This document shows positions 9,242-18,351 of a DNA stretch of 20,916 nt, in pieces. The first letter of the stretch is position 1; every line of letters starts with the position of its first letter. A program made the position numbers and the translations under genes. Under the pieces are notes generated by a model. That model saw only the letters and a program-made list of their open reading frames with translations, was not told where the DNA came from and did not search any database. The DNA comes from Chara braunii (lineage: Eukaryota; Streptophyta; Charophyceae; Charales; Characeae): assembly GCA_003427395.1 (NCBI GenBank), contig BFEA01000347.1:1141758-1162673 (forward strand). Reading direction: 5' to 3'.

Positions 9242-9861
9242 AGCGGCTTGACAGGGAACTCATCATCGTGTGAGTGCTATTTTGAAACAGGTTATCTGCC
9301 TTGGGTTCGGATGGGCAGATTCATCCAGAAAGAATCCCACCCAACATAGCAGTAACAGAAGAAGGGGAGAAAAAGGAGAATAGAAAAGAAGGGCAAGAAA
9401 ATCAGGGGGAGGAACACCGGGTCCCACAAAGACACGGCCTGGGACTGCTACAAGACACGAAAAAACTACAACCCCCTTTATTGCCTCACTTTTCTATTGG
9501 AGGCAGTTTCTGATTGGCTCTATGATTCTCTGCGACTTCCACGGAAACATTTCTGCTGTTTCAGTTTTCGGCCTCACTTTTCTGCCGCTCTTCTAGATGC
9601 ACTTTTCTGGTGGGCACCAACAGTGAAACAACAGTTTTCTCAAGTTATCTTACTTTCAAAAAAATAAATACCATGCCGTACGTTGACAGCATCAACCATT
9701 TTCACATGGCATGTGGCGGTCACTTGAAGATCATACACATACCAATGGGTCTTCCCTACCAGTAGTCTGAGATCATGCGCATCCCAATGGATATTCTGTG
9801 CCAATAGTCTCGCACGCCATCCTGTCTTTTTCTGTTCCTTGCCACACCAACCTATCTTTTT
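9242..9861. other. No gene recognised
   Basis: No domain or RNA signature. Around 9740-9840 are degenerate repeats of ccaatgg..tcttcc..agtctg(c) ending in ttgccacaccaacctatc. Versions of the last block recur at about 10298, 10333 and 10361, so a low-copy tandem or dispersed unit surrounds the next U6 relic. Confidence 0.45.
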
Positions 9862-9988
9862 CGTTTTTTTTTTTTCTTCTTTTTTTTTTTTTTTAGGACC
9901 ATTTCTCATGTCATCGTTGCAAGGGCGCCATGCTAATCTTCTCTGTATCTTTCCAGTTTCAACGGAAGCGAATCTTCTCTGTATCGGA
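9862..9988 (-). pseudogene. Processed U6 snRNA pseudogene with A-rich tail
   Basis: On the minus strand, ccgttgaaactggaaagata leads into ACAGAGA, gattagcatgg, a 10-nt deletion before gagaaatggtcc, then an A-rich tail (9862-9895 as T on plus). The body is 9896-9965. A second small U6 piece, aatcttctctgtatcg, follows at 9970-9985. ACAGAGA and AGC are both intact here, but the internal loss and missing 5' stem-loop make it non-functional. A tail directly after the mature 3' end is the hallmark of retroposition. Confidence 0.85.
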
Positions 9989-10146
9989 CTAAATTTATCC
10001 TTGTCTCTTTTGGTGTTTCTCTTTTTTTTTGTTCTTTTTTGTTAACAAACAAAGAGTCTTCCCCAATGGCCAATGGTCTTGCACACCAAGCTCTCTTTTT
10101 TTTCTCTTTTTTTCTCCCTTCTTTTCAAACAAAAAGTCCTTATTAA

Positions 10147-10262
10147 ACCACCAGTACACCCGGCCGTGGACGCGCTGCATTGCTCCAAGCTTTTCCAAAC
10201 CTCCTTCATTTTTTGGCTGGTGCCGCCGGCCTCATAGATCCGACCTCAGGCTGAGCCTCTCC
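10147..10262 (+). mobile_element. TTAA-flanked MITE, copy 2 (3' end lost)
   Basis: TTAA at 10143-10146 is followed by accaccagtacacccggcc, then ccaagcttttcc and ttttttggctggtgccgccg, as in copies 3 and 4. Similarity fades after ctgagcctc (about 10260) and no right terminus is found. No coding capacity. Confidence 0.7.
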
Positions 10263-11900
10263 CCCATATCAGCCCATGAAAAGGTAGTCAATCTTTTTAC
10301 CACACCAACCTATACCTATCTTTTACTTTTTCTTGCCACACCAACCGCCCTTTTCCTTTTGCCACACAAACCTATTGTTTTCTTTTGTAACTACGAACTC
10401 CAGGCACAACCCCTCATCGATATGCGCACTCTTGGGTCTACTGACTCTACTCACGACGCTGGTAAGTAATACACATACGCCTAGCTCCCGAGGTACCCGT
10501 ACGACGGCACACGCGTGACAGTTCCTCAACCACGGCTGGAAGGGGATTTCTGTCCAGCACAGGTGCCCAGAACTGCTGTCTGATCAGGTTGCTCCGTTAG
10601 AGAGTGATGGTTCTGGAGCGAGGGGTATGATGTTAGGAGGTGGGGGTGCACCAGGGAATATCGAGCGGTGAGAATCCACACCCACAGCCTCAATGGCCCC
10701 ACTTCCAGAAGTAAACCACCACTACATTTCCCAGCCATCTTTCTAAGTCGCGCTGTACTTGCAGGCGCATTGGGCGGGATGTCTTGCCAGAAATCAATCT
10801 CGGTGAGACGGGTCGCATGCAAATACCATGCCTGGATTGATTTCCAGTGAAATGACACCCCGATACATCCCACCCATCCTACTCCACATGCGTCAAACGT
10901 ATCAGTTCAGACTCTTCAGAGTCACATGTCAGGGTTGCCTTAGCACAGGGTGGAAGGTGTTGGAGGCCTTGCCAAATCGAAGTCAAAGGTTCATAACACA
11001 CAACGCAAGGGTTGTTGGGTGGAACCTTTGCTCAGTGTCATGCAGTGAGCACTCGTGAGAAGGAAAGGTGTACCCGGCTTTCACCAATGTGCTCAGTGTC
11101 ATGCAGCGAGCACTCGTGAGAAGGAAAGGTGTAGCCGGCTTTCACCAAAGTGGGTGGAGACCATGGCTCAGAGAGACAAAACAGAACTGCTGAGCTGCTC
11201 CACAGCACCCACACCTCCTCCACAGCTCGCAGCATAGTGGGCAGCAGCAGGTGCTGCGAACTAGGATGTGGGACACGTGCAGCACCAAGACTGCATGATA
11301 AAAAACAGTTCATTCCAAGTCAAACCTCCAACTACAAGCCCGATTTCGGAGAGCACCAGAGGGATTGCCCCCGAGTCCTACCCCAAACAGAATGCACCCT
11401 CATTACGACTGTATCATAACGGAAAGACAGGTTGTATGCATTCATATTAAGGGCAGGACTTCACCTCCACATGCGGACAGGTGCCATTGGGAAGGATTTC
11501 TGAAGCCGCTAGTCAAGAAACTCAGACCAGCAAAGGGAAATATTGGAATGCCCATTCAAAAAACTGAAAAGTGAAGTAGCTTTGGCCCAAATGGAGAAAA
11601 AAAAAAAAGTCTAGACAGCCTCGCCTTTGGAAAACCTTTACGAGCAGGTTCAAATACATGGCAGTGGAACAGCCGGGCTGAAGGAGGAGCTTCCAGCGAT
11701 TCTCATTAAGCCAAGCAGTATCAGACAGGATTTTGGAAAACCTTTACGAGCAGGTTTGAGTGTATGGCAGTGGAACATCAGGGCTGAAGGAGGAGCTTCC
11801 CACGATTCTCATTATTAAGCCAAGCAGTATCAGACAGGGCCCAAAATGGGCCTGAGAGGAACAGCAGGGAAGGGCAAGCCGACAGTCGATCCTCCACTAA
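10263..11900. other. No gene recognised; two tandem duplications
   Basis: 11030-11151 holds a 61-bp unit twice (gctcagtgtcatgcag...) and 11626-11837 a 106-bp unit twice (tttggaaaacctttacgagc...). A 115-codon antisense frame (10526-10873) and a 91-codon one (11038-11313) show no domain. The latter runs through the 61-bp duplication. The 11.6-11.9-kb part could be the eroded 5' region of the LINE downstream, but I cannot show it. Confidence 0.5.
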
Positions 11901-13002
11901 GGAGTAATCAATGCTAGTCAGAGATCCTTCGGCCAAACGGAAGAGGCATGAGGGTATTCGCCGTGTATCTTTCTTGACTTAATGGGGAATAGGAACCGGA
12001 CTGACATTCCCCAGAATGGACAATGAGCCAGGACCATAAGGACCTGTTTTTTTTTTACCAAAAACAAAAAGAAGAAACAGGCAGGATGGGTGAGATAGTG
12101 GGACAGGGAGTATGGACCCCAGAGACGCCATAACCAGAGTCCAGGTAAACGATTTCTTGGCCCCGGAAATTGAACTGTAGTGCTCAGTCAAACAAGGGGT
12201 CCCCATCGCGCTCTTCCTCTTCATCATAGTAATGAAGGCCCTAACTGCCAAGCTCAAGGCCAGCCGGGACCTGGTCAGACTACATATAACCTTGATCCCC
12301 CCGAACGCAGTCCCAGTTTCATCCCATTTTGTAGATGATTACATATAACCTTGATCCCCCCCAAAGCAGTCCCAGTTTGTCTCTGAGGACCCCAAACAGC
12401 TCGGCGGTCGCTGGCTAGGGCGAGCGGCCGTACTTTTTTGTGGTTTCCTGCTGATCGAACATTGCTTATACAGTTTTAACTGGTTCGGAGCAAGCACTTA
12501 AAAACCAAGTACGAATAAGCGTGTAGTTGTTCCAGCAAACGGCAATGTTTTTCTTTAGAGATCACTCTCCAAGGTGGCCATCCCGACCAAAGAACCAAAA
12601 TAGATGTTGAAATAAAACAGGATCTCCTCCTCCTTCAGGATCAAAAAGAAGTGGTCCCATTTTCCAGATGATCTGACAATTATGGTGGATGCCTATGAGC
12701 AGAACATGCTGGAAACCCAACATTTCATGGATAGATTTCGTCACATAGCCGACATGAGGGTAAACTGAGGAAATAAGACAGAGCGCTGGTGGATCCACCA
12801 TCAGGCGGGTGGGCCTCCAAACTAACCAAAGGTGAAGTGGAAACCATAGGTAGCCCTAATCTGGGTCCTAGGGGTAATGATGACTGCCCAAGGACTGCCA
12901 CTATCGAACGATGAATAGGTCTTGAAACCGGCCCTCGAAAAAGTGGCTTCATGGAAAGCCAAACAGACATCACTAGTGGGACGAGCCCTGGTCGTTGTTA
13001 CA
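11901..13002 (+). pseudogene. LINE ORF2 reverse transcriptase relic
   Basis: Decayed non-LTR retrotransposon polymerase. About 12131-12180 gives AITRVQVNDFLAPEIEL, a stop, then VKQGVPIALFLFIIVMKAL (12188-12244), matching the conserved R/KQG-P--P-LF--VMEAL block. HFVDD at 12325-12339 and [13 protein letters not shown] at about 12655-12693 both match the catalytic F-A-D-D box, so that segment is doubled or split by about 310 bp of other sequence. From 12658 to 13002 one frame continues with four stops (12766, 12823, 12847, 12916), giving MRVN-GNKTE, LIWVLGVMMTA, KPALEKVASWKAK and SLVGRALVV, the expected thumb-side motifs in order. A 59-bp tandem duplication sits at 12281-12378. Endonuclease and 3' end are not found; 11901-12060 is assigned weakly. 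Confidence 0.8.
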
Positions 13003-13620
13003 TCGACTCACCAGGAGGCTGAACCCTCTACAGTCTGCAAAGCTCCCTAGTAGATGGTAGTGCACCTTAACCCTGGTTGTTGTTGAACCACTAGCAGGCA
13101 CTTCCCTAGGCAGAAAGGGAGAAGAGGACAACAAACGAGGGGATGTGACAGAGTGGTTCACTGACTCATCAGGAGGCTGAACCCTTTACAGTCTGCGGAG
13201 CCCCCTAATACTGTAAATGATAGTGCGCCTTAACCCTGGTTGTAGTTGAAACACTAGCACTTTTCGTAGGCAGAAAGGGAGAAGAGGACAACAAATGAGG
13301 GGATGTGATGGAGTGCCTAGGAGGCTGAACCCTCTACAGTCTGCAGACACCCCTAATAGATGATACAAGTGATAGTGCACCTTAACCCTGGTTGTGGTTG
13401 AACCACCACTAGTAGAGGCACTTTTCCTAGGACAACAAATGAGGGGATGTGATGGAGTGTTCCCTATCCGCTGAACCCTCTAAATTCTGCACCCTTTTCC
13501 ATCGACTCATCAGGAGGCTGAACCCTCTAAATTCTGCAGAGCCCCCAGCCCCCTAATCGATGATATTCTAAGTGATAGTGCCTCAACCCTGGTTGTGGTT
13601 GAACCACCAGTACTTTGAGG
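13003..13620 (+). repeat. Repeat R tandem array, about four units
   Basis: Units contain (catc)aggaggctgaaccctc, tacagtctgcagagcccc, gtgatagtgcacctt, aaccctggttgtggttgaac, then aggcagaaagggagaagagg and acaacaaa(c/t)gaggggatgtg. Starts are at about 13011, 13169, 13319 and 13512, with a partial one near 13474. The ttaaccctggttg..ttgaacca part can form a small hairpin. The array abuts the LINE relic exactly where its reading frame stops, so it either inserted there or marks the LINE's broken end. Confidence 0.8.
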
Positions 13621-13689
13621 CACTTTTCTCTAAGGCTGGAAACCCGCTGCGGGCCCAAAAAAAGAACCAGCGTGGACCTCAGCCTTCTC

Positions 13690-13768
13690 AAGTTGACCTT
13701 CAGCGAAGGCTCCGTCTATTGGTGGGGAGCAGCAGCTGCTGGAAACCGGTTTCAGCGACCCAAAATTG
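13690..13768 (-). mobile_element. SINE-like fragment, copy C (antisense)
   Basis: The minus strand reads gggtcgctgaaaccggtttc, cagcagctgctgctccccac, caatagacgg, matching the 5' half of copies A and B. The 3' half and tail are absent or too diverged. It lies just after the R array. Confidence 0.6.
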
Positions 13769-14109
13769 ACATTAACGTGCCAAGTTGTGACATGTCTCAC
13801 ATGATCCTGCCCTCGTACTGCTGAGGGACCCGAGTTAGAACCGATCACTGCTGTCTCCTTTGTTCTTTTGGTGTCTTCAACCCCTCCCCCTGCTGCTGAG
13901 TACCGCAGTGTCAAGGTCTGTCTCTTACGCGCGGGTTCAATGTATGCATGGCTACAGCCCCTGTGCTGACCCTGCCTCTACCTCCCGCCTTCTAGCCATG
14001 TGCGGTCTGTCTGTACCTATGTGCTGTCCTTCCTATGCCTTTCATTCGTATGCCTCCCTTAGGCCCCTGTCATATCCTTACTTCTCCCTCCTTTCTTCCT
14101 TTCTGTGGA
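13769..14109. other. No gene recognised
   Basis: Pyrimidine-rich sequence. A 127-codon plus-strand frame from 13860 runs through it into the duplicated sequence downstream. Its hydrophobic, Cys/Ser-rich translation reflects composition and has no recognised domain. Confidence 0.45.
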
Positions 14110-14302
14110 CTATCAAATTGAACTTTTTTGTATTTTCTGTTTCTCTTTTGACCGGTGCTGCCAGGAAATTGAACTTTTTTGTATTTTTTTATTCTCTTTT
14201 GACCTGCGCTGCCAGCCATTTTGCTCCGGCGGCCCAGCCCTGAAAGTTGCGCCAGTATGCAAGCCAAATATTTGGTTTTATAGCAGGGAAACACATTGGT
14301 GG
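14110..14302 (+). mobile_element. Degenerate relative of the TTAA MITE family
   Basis: ctgc(g)ctgccagccattttgctccgg and agccctgaaagttg resemble the 3' half of copies 3 and 4, and the right edge ggtggt precedes TTAA at 14303-14306. No matching left terminus is present. Within it, aattgaacttttttgtattt and the following about 30 bp are duplicated (about 14116-14216). Confidence 0.4.
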
Positions 14303-14324
14303 TTTAAGCATCATGGAAGGCCCA

Positions 14325-14845
14325 ACAACTGAGACCCTGAGGTGGGTACCAACCCTTGAAGTACCTGTGATGAAAACTGAAGCGGAATATCATTCACCCG
14401 CACCACACAGGAAACTGTACAGACTGCAGGTTCAGACTCAATCATAGGCCAGCAAAACACCCACGGAACAAAGAAAGGTGTGTCTCAGCCAGAGAACGCA
14501 CTCTAGACATGCTGCTGCCGCATGGCCGCATACGGCACACACTGATGGGCCCGACCGCTGCGGGTCAACCTGCCTGGATAAAACTGTGGAAGGGAGATAG
14601 CGAAGCTGTGGTATGTGTTTTCATAGAGAAGTGCCCTGTGAACCGCAGGCAGATGGGAAGAGGACGACCAATGAGGGTCTGTGCATAGTGATGGCCCCGA
14701 CCACTGATAGTCAACCTGCCTGGATAAAACTGTAGAAGGGAGATATAGCGAAGCTGTAGTATATATTTTCAGAGAGAAGTGCCCTGTGAATGGTAGGCAG
14801 ACGGGGGCAGAGGATGTACGATTTGGGTCTGTGATGGACTCTTTT
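14325..14845 (+). repeat. Repeat R, 3' locus, with a 146-bp tandem pair
   Basis: 14331-14374 (ccctgaggtgggtaccaacc, aagtacctgtga) matches 1940-1980. From 14544 and 14690, two units share gatggg/cccccgacc, gtcaacctgcctggataaaa, gaagggagat, gcgaagctgt and agaagtgccctgtgaa, ending in the R block ggcagatgggaagaggac. Divergence is higher than in other duplications of the window, so this pair is older. Confidence 0.65.
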
Positions 14846-15751
14846 GCTACAGGCCACCGTCCATAAATTCAGCTCCTGGGATATTATGCCTGATGGAAAA
14901 CCTGCATCGGAGACTGTCGGATTGGGCCTCCCGGCTGGTTGTGGAAATAAGTGGTTCTTTCCAGCCCGCGCCGGGTGTTAGGAGCTTGGGTACTGCTCCC
15001 TGCACAGAGCAGAGATAGGTAGGCGTAGACCCATAACCTTAGGATAACTTAGCTTTGGCTAGTGAATTTAAGCTTTGACTCTTCCTCGATAAGTATGTGG
15101 TATGTAGTCGTAGACCCTGAACCCTGTGGTTGGTCTCTGAAACATTGGAGCTGGGTTCCTTGCTGGTTGAGTTGCCGAGCCCCTTGCAGGTTTGGAAGGT
15201 GGGTAGACCAGTTCGAGTACTCAGCCTGAGGTAGTGTGACATCGAAAAATATCGAGAGAAGAAATTAGCATAGGCAATGCAGCTGTCCCCTTATATATGA
15301 GGAGAAGACAACCTGCGTTTTTTTATCAGAAAAGAAAAAAGTATGAAAGAAAAGAAGGAAAAGGATCAGTGCCAGAACGCATGCTTTTCCTCGCCTTCTG
15401 CACTCTCATTACTGTAGTTTCGTGGAAAGATGTCTCTTCATATTCTTCTACGATGGTAGGTAATTTATTTGGACTAAAAATCATCACCGTTGCCGCTCAA
15501 AATGCAGCAATCACATTAGCTGTGTACCTGAATAGGTAGTTTATAGACTCTGTACTAAAGCTACGGGTATATCGATGGTGGATAATAAAAAGATAAAAAA
15601 ATGGAAACAATGGTTTCTATGACGGTATGACACCTGTCTATGATGATGACTCAGAGCAAAGGTTACCTAGAACATCTGATTTCCACAGCAGTGGGCGTTG
15701 CCCTGCTGGTGGTGTATTTCTGGAAAGTGGGCGTTGGTCTGGGCACTGGGT
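14846..15751. other. No gene recognised
   Basis: No long frame, RNA signature or repeat shared with the rest of the window. An 80-codon frame (15297-15539) and a 67-codon antisense frame (15039-15242) have no recognisable domains. Confidence 0.45.
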
Positions 15752-15755
15752 TTAA

Positions 15756-15941
15756 ACCACCAGTACACCCGGGCCTGGAGGCATGCCTTACTGCGATCCA
15801 AGCTTGTCCAAATGTAGTGGCACACTTTCTTTATTTTTTGCCTGGTTCTGCCAGCCATTGTGGTCTGGTAGCCTGAGCCTCCGATAATTTCATAGGTGGC
15901 GAGTTGCATTTTCAGCAAGGCTGGGGCTGTGTACTGGCGGT
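15756..15941 (+). mobile_element. TTAA-flanked MITE, copy 3
   Basis: 186 bp. Left: TTAA at 15752-15755, then accaccagtacacccgggcc. Right: ggctggggctgtgtactggcggt, the inverted counterpart, ending at 15941 where TTAA has eroded to aacc. The interior has the family's sub-terminal inverted pair (gcgatccaagctt... / gtggcacac) and cctggttctgccagcc. Non-coding. Confidence 0.8.
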
Positions 15942-16329
15942 AACCACCAGTGCCTTTCCCCGCTTGAAAAACAAAATACATGAAGGTTTTTCTACATAGC
16001 ACTGCACATATCTAGCCTCTGGGCACACACATCTCGCTACATAGCATGTTGCCAACGGGTGTCTACACACATTACTACCCAGATTACTACACACAACCTT
16101 ATGGGCACTCACGCAGCCTATGGGCGCATCTGCACACTGCTATACTACCTGGTCTGGGCGGGTTTGCGGGTTTGGTCACAGAGCAGGGTCTAGCACACAT
16201 TTCAGGCAGGTTTGGTCACCGAGCAGGGTCTAGCACACATTTCACCGAGAAGAGGGAGTCTCCTTTTGTCTGCAAACACAGCTACAATGGGCTCTGATCT
16301 TTCTCTTTGTTTTTGTTTTTGTTTTTTAA
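15942..16329. repeat. Spacer with a 39-bp tandem duplication (16168-16243)
   Basis: ggtttggtcac(a/c)gagcaggg and the following tctagcacacatttca occur twice head to tail. The rest (15942-16167) has no gene; short direct repeats such as actgcacat / gggcacac are seen. A frame on the plus strand here is broken by the duplication and has no domain. Confidence 0.7.
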
Positions 16330-16615
16330 ACCACCAGTACACCGGGCCGGGAGGCGTCTTACTGTGCGCCAAGCTTTTCCGAACTGCCAGTGGCGCACTT
16401 TCTCTCTTTTTTGGCGGGTGCCGCCAGCTGTGGTGGTCCGGTAGCCCGCCTGGGGGTGCCTTCCTGTGCGCCAAGCTTTTCCGAACCGCCAGCGGCGCAC
16501 TCTTTTCTTTTTTGGCGGGCGCCGCCAGCCGTTGTGGTCCGGTAGCCCGAGGCTCTGAAAGTTTTGTAGGCGACGAGTTGCATTTTCAGCACGGATGGGA
16601 CGGTGTACTAGCGGT
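16330..16615 (+). mobile_element. TTAA-flanked MITE, copy 4, with internal duplication
   Basis: Best-preserved copy. TTAA lies at 16326-16329 and 16616-16619; ends are accaccagtacaccgggcc and, inverted, accgctagtacaccgtccc. The 286-bp length is 182 bp plus a 104-bp internal duplication of the centre (gtgcgccaagcttttccgaa, ggcgcac, ttttttggcggg, gccgccagc, ggtccggtagcccg at about 16370-16443 and 16468-16550). Each centre folds as gtgcgcc/ggcgcac and ggcgg/ccgcc hairpins. The frames of 135 and 142 codons through it, on both strands, are artefacts of GC content. Confidence 0.88.
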
Positions 16616-16723
16616 TTAACGCCCATGGGAGGTCTCCAGTCATGGAACTCAAGCTGGGAGTTTCTTGAGTGGTGCGGAATCTGGTTGTTGCCCCCTTCCC
16701 ACTTGACCACCCCTAACCATGTA

Positions 16724-17433
16724 TTATGTTTTTCCCTCCAGCCAGTCGTTGGATAACATCCTAATTTGTTGCTTTACGTCCTTGCATTGGTGCAGCGTGT
16801 CCAGCTCCCGGCTTGCTTTTATGTTCATCTGCACCTGCTGTTGCAGAACTTCGAACACCTCCTCCCCTGCTGGCCACACCCCTCCCATCGCCTTCCCCCC
16901 CCTCTCACTATAGTTCCCACATAACCGCCCACCTGCCTGTCTTAACATGTTGTCTGCAAAGTCACCACTTTGGTTCCCAGCAGAGTACAGCCCTCCAATC
17001 CCAGGGTTAGGGGGGGGCAGTTTTCCTCCACCTCCCCCGACTTCGTCGACACCCGATGCACCACCTCCACGAGAAGACTGCCCCAGGGCATTGAAAGAAA
17101 ATAAGTTTTCAATGGTTTCTCTGATACGCCGTGAGGGGAAACTGTGTAGACATGGCACAGCAGGGTATCACCAGTCCTTTTTTGTTCCGATCGGGTTCGT
17201 TCAATTAACCGGTCATTAGTAGGTAGATAGCGATGCTCAATCTGCCATGGGGATGAGATCTTGGACGGCTGAAGTTTAGATTCTGCAAACCACCGAGTCA
17301 CTCTCAGATCATCCTGCCACCCGCAGTAAATTATCTTGACCGCCAGGGAGCTTAGATGTTTGCGCTGCGATCTGCTCCTCCTACAGGATGGGAGCCAGTG
17401 CCACTCGTCAGGGTCAAATAGGAGAAAAGTCAT
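16724..17433 (-). pseudogene. Decayed trihelix (Myb/SANT)-like protein gene
   Basis: Two overlapping antisense frames seem to be one gene with a frameshift. The upstream frame (17433 to about 17140) ends in ERTRSEQKRTGDTLLCHVYTV, which resembles the third helix of trihelix/Myb-SANT domains (RT--QC--RWD-LL--YK-V). The downstream frame (about 17140 to the stop at 16724) continues with RRIRETIENLFSFNAL and SSRGGG, like the segment after that helix, then a Gly/Pro-rich linker and a charged helical tail (LQQQVQMNIKASREL...). The switch lies within gtttcccctcacggcgt, near 17140. Such proteins are plant transcription factors or the DNA-binding partner of PIF/Harbinger transposase; I cannot tell which. 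The first two helices are poorly conserved. Confidence 0.4.
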
Positions 17434-17519
17434 CCGTGCCTTATGGATTCGCAGGACCCTAAAACGTCAAATAGGAGAAAAGTCATCCGTGCCTTATGGA
17501 TTCGCAGGACCCTAAAACG
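17414..17519. repeat. Perfect 53-bp tandem duplication
   Basis: 17414-17466 and 17467-17519 are identical (tcaaataggagaaaagtcat ... accctaaaacg). It lies at the 5' side of the antisense trihelix-like frame. Perfect identity indicates a recent event or an assembly artefact. Confidence 0.95.
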
Positions 17520-18013
17520 CTTAGCTGGGTGGTCTCTCGCAAAACTGCCTCAAAATTCGAAATGCTTCGGTTTTTCTCTGTGGCCATTGTGCTGATGATA
17601 TGACCCTTGTTGATGCACAAAAGGTTAACCATGTCCCCCTCCCGTGACCTTGACTACATTACCCACCCGATGTGTCTCCCGTCAGATTGACACCCGGTCC
17701 CCTTCCATCAAAGTGGGTCCGGGAGTAGATTAGTTGTGTCGTATTTTTATTAATTTCGTTGCAGTGCCTTAATTGGACTCAGAGTTGCTGTCTGTTTTCC
17801 AATCCTTCCTATCCTTATCCCATATGCCACCCACCCTCATGATACTTTTTAACCCAACCTGTCCACACGCTAACTGGGCTACAGAAGACACAACTGTGGT
17901 TGTCCGTGATCCATCGGTTGCCGAACAGGGGCTGCCTAGCAACTTCCTCCCATCGTGAGGGTGGCGGCGTTGGGGAGGGGGAGGCTCCATGCTTGGAGGA
18001 TCCTCGTCCATTG
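17520..18013. other. No gene recognised
   Basis: No repeat shared within the window and no domain in the short frames. A 97-codon antisense frame (17769-18062) extends into the plastid rRNA fragment, which shows it is not a real protein. Confidence 0.5.
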
Positions 18014-18158
18014 CTGACAGCAGACTGAAAAAGCCACCTACAGATGCTTTACGCCCAATCATTCCGGATAACGCTTACATCCTCTATCTTACCGCGGCTG
18101 CTGGCACAGAGTTAGCCGATGCTTAGTCTTCAGATACCATCATGATTTCGTCTCTTGT
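18014..18158 (-). pseudogene. rrn16: Plastid 16S rRNA fragment (nuclear plastid DNA)
   Basis: The plus strand carries the reverse complement of plastid 16S rRNA: aaagccacctacagatgctt, acgcccaatcattccggata, accgcggctgctggcacaga, gttagccgatgctt, cagatacc. This includes the universal 530-loop region (GTGCCAGCAGCCGCGGTAA on minus). About 145 nt survive with scattered mutations such as gacgc to gatgc. Both ends are cut, so it is non-functional and derived from plastid DNA transferred to the nucleus. Confidence 0.93.
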
Positions 18159-18306
18159 GCTTGTTGTTCGGCATCTTGAATGAGCCATTTTTTTGAGGGA
18201 GTAATAAGTCATCAATTCCTAGTGAAATTCCAGTCTTAGTTCCATATTCAAATCCTAGTTCTTTCAGTATATAGTATATGGGATGTATAAGTAGATCCGA
18301 AATACT
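18150..18306 (-). pseudogene. rpoC2: Plastid rpoC2 fragment (nuclear plastid DNA)
   Basis: The minus strand encodes, across two frameshifts, GSTYTSHIL, then YILKELGFEYGTKTGISL and GIDDLLLPQK, then WLIQDAEQQAQETKS. These match the N-terminal part of the plastid RNA polymerase beta'' subunit (consensus TYTSHIL..LGF..AT..GISLGIDDLL..P.K.WL.QDAEQQ). The left edge shares gatttcgtctc with the 16S fragment, giving a microhomology-like joint near 18145-18154. The genes are not adjacent in plastid genomes, so the fusion is a nuclear or insertional rearrangement. Confidence 0.88.
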
Positions 18307-18351
18307 GTTGTCACAAGGGGGAATGTCTGGGAATGGTCCAATACTGGTCTT

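Noticed and set aside
10029-10469. 146-codon plus-strand frame
   Set aside because: It crosses a MITE copy, T-rich tracts and repeated gccacaccaacc blocks, with no domain or codon pattern of a gene.
13003-13620. CRISPR-like array
   Set aside because: Units are about 150 bp, diverged, without short constant repeats and unique spacers, and the setting is a plant nucleus.
16212-16710. Long frames on both strands (135 and 142 codons)
   Set aside because: They coincide with the GC-rich MITE copy 4 and its internal duplication; opposite-strand openness is a composition effect.
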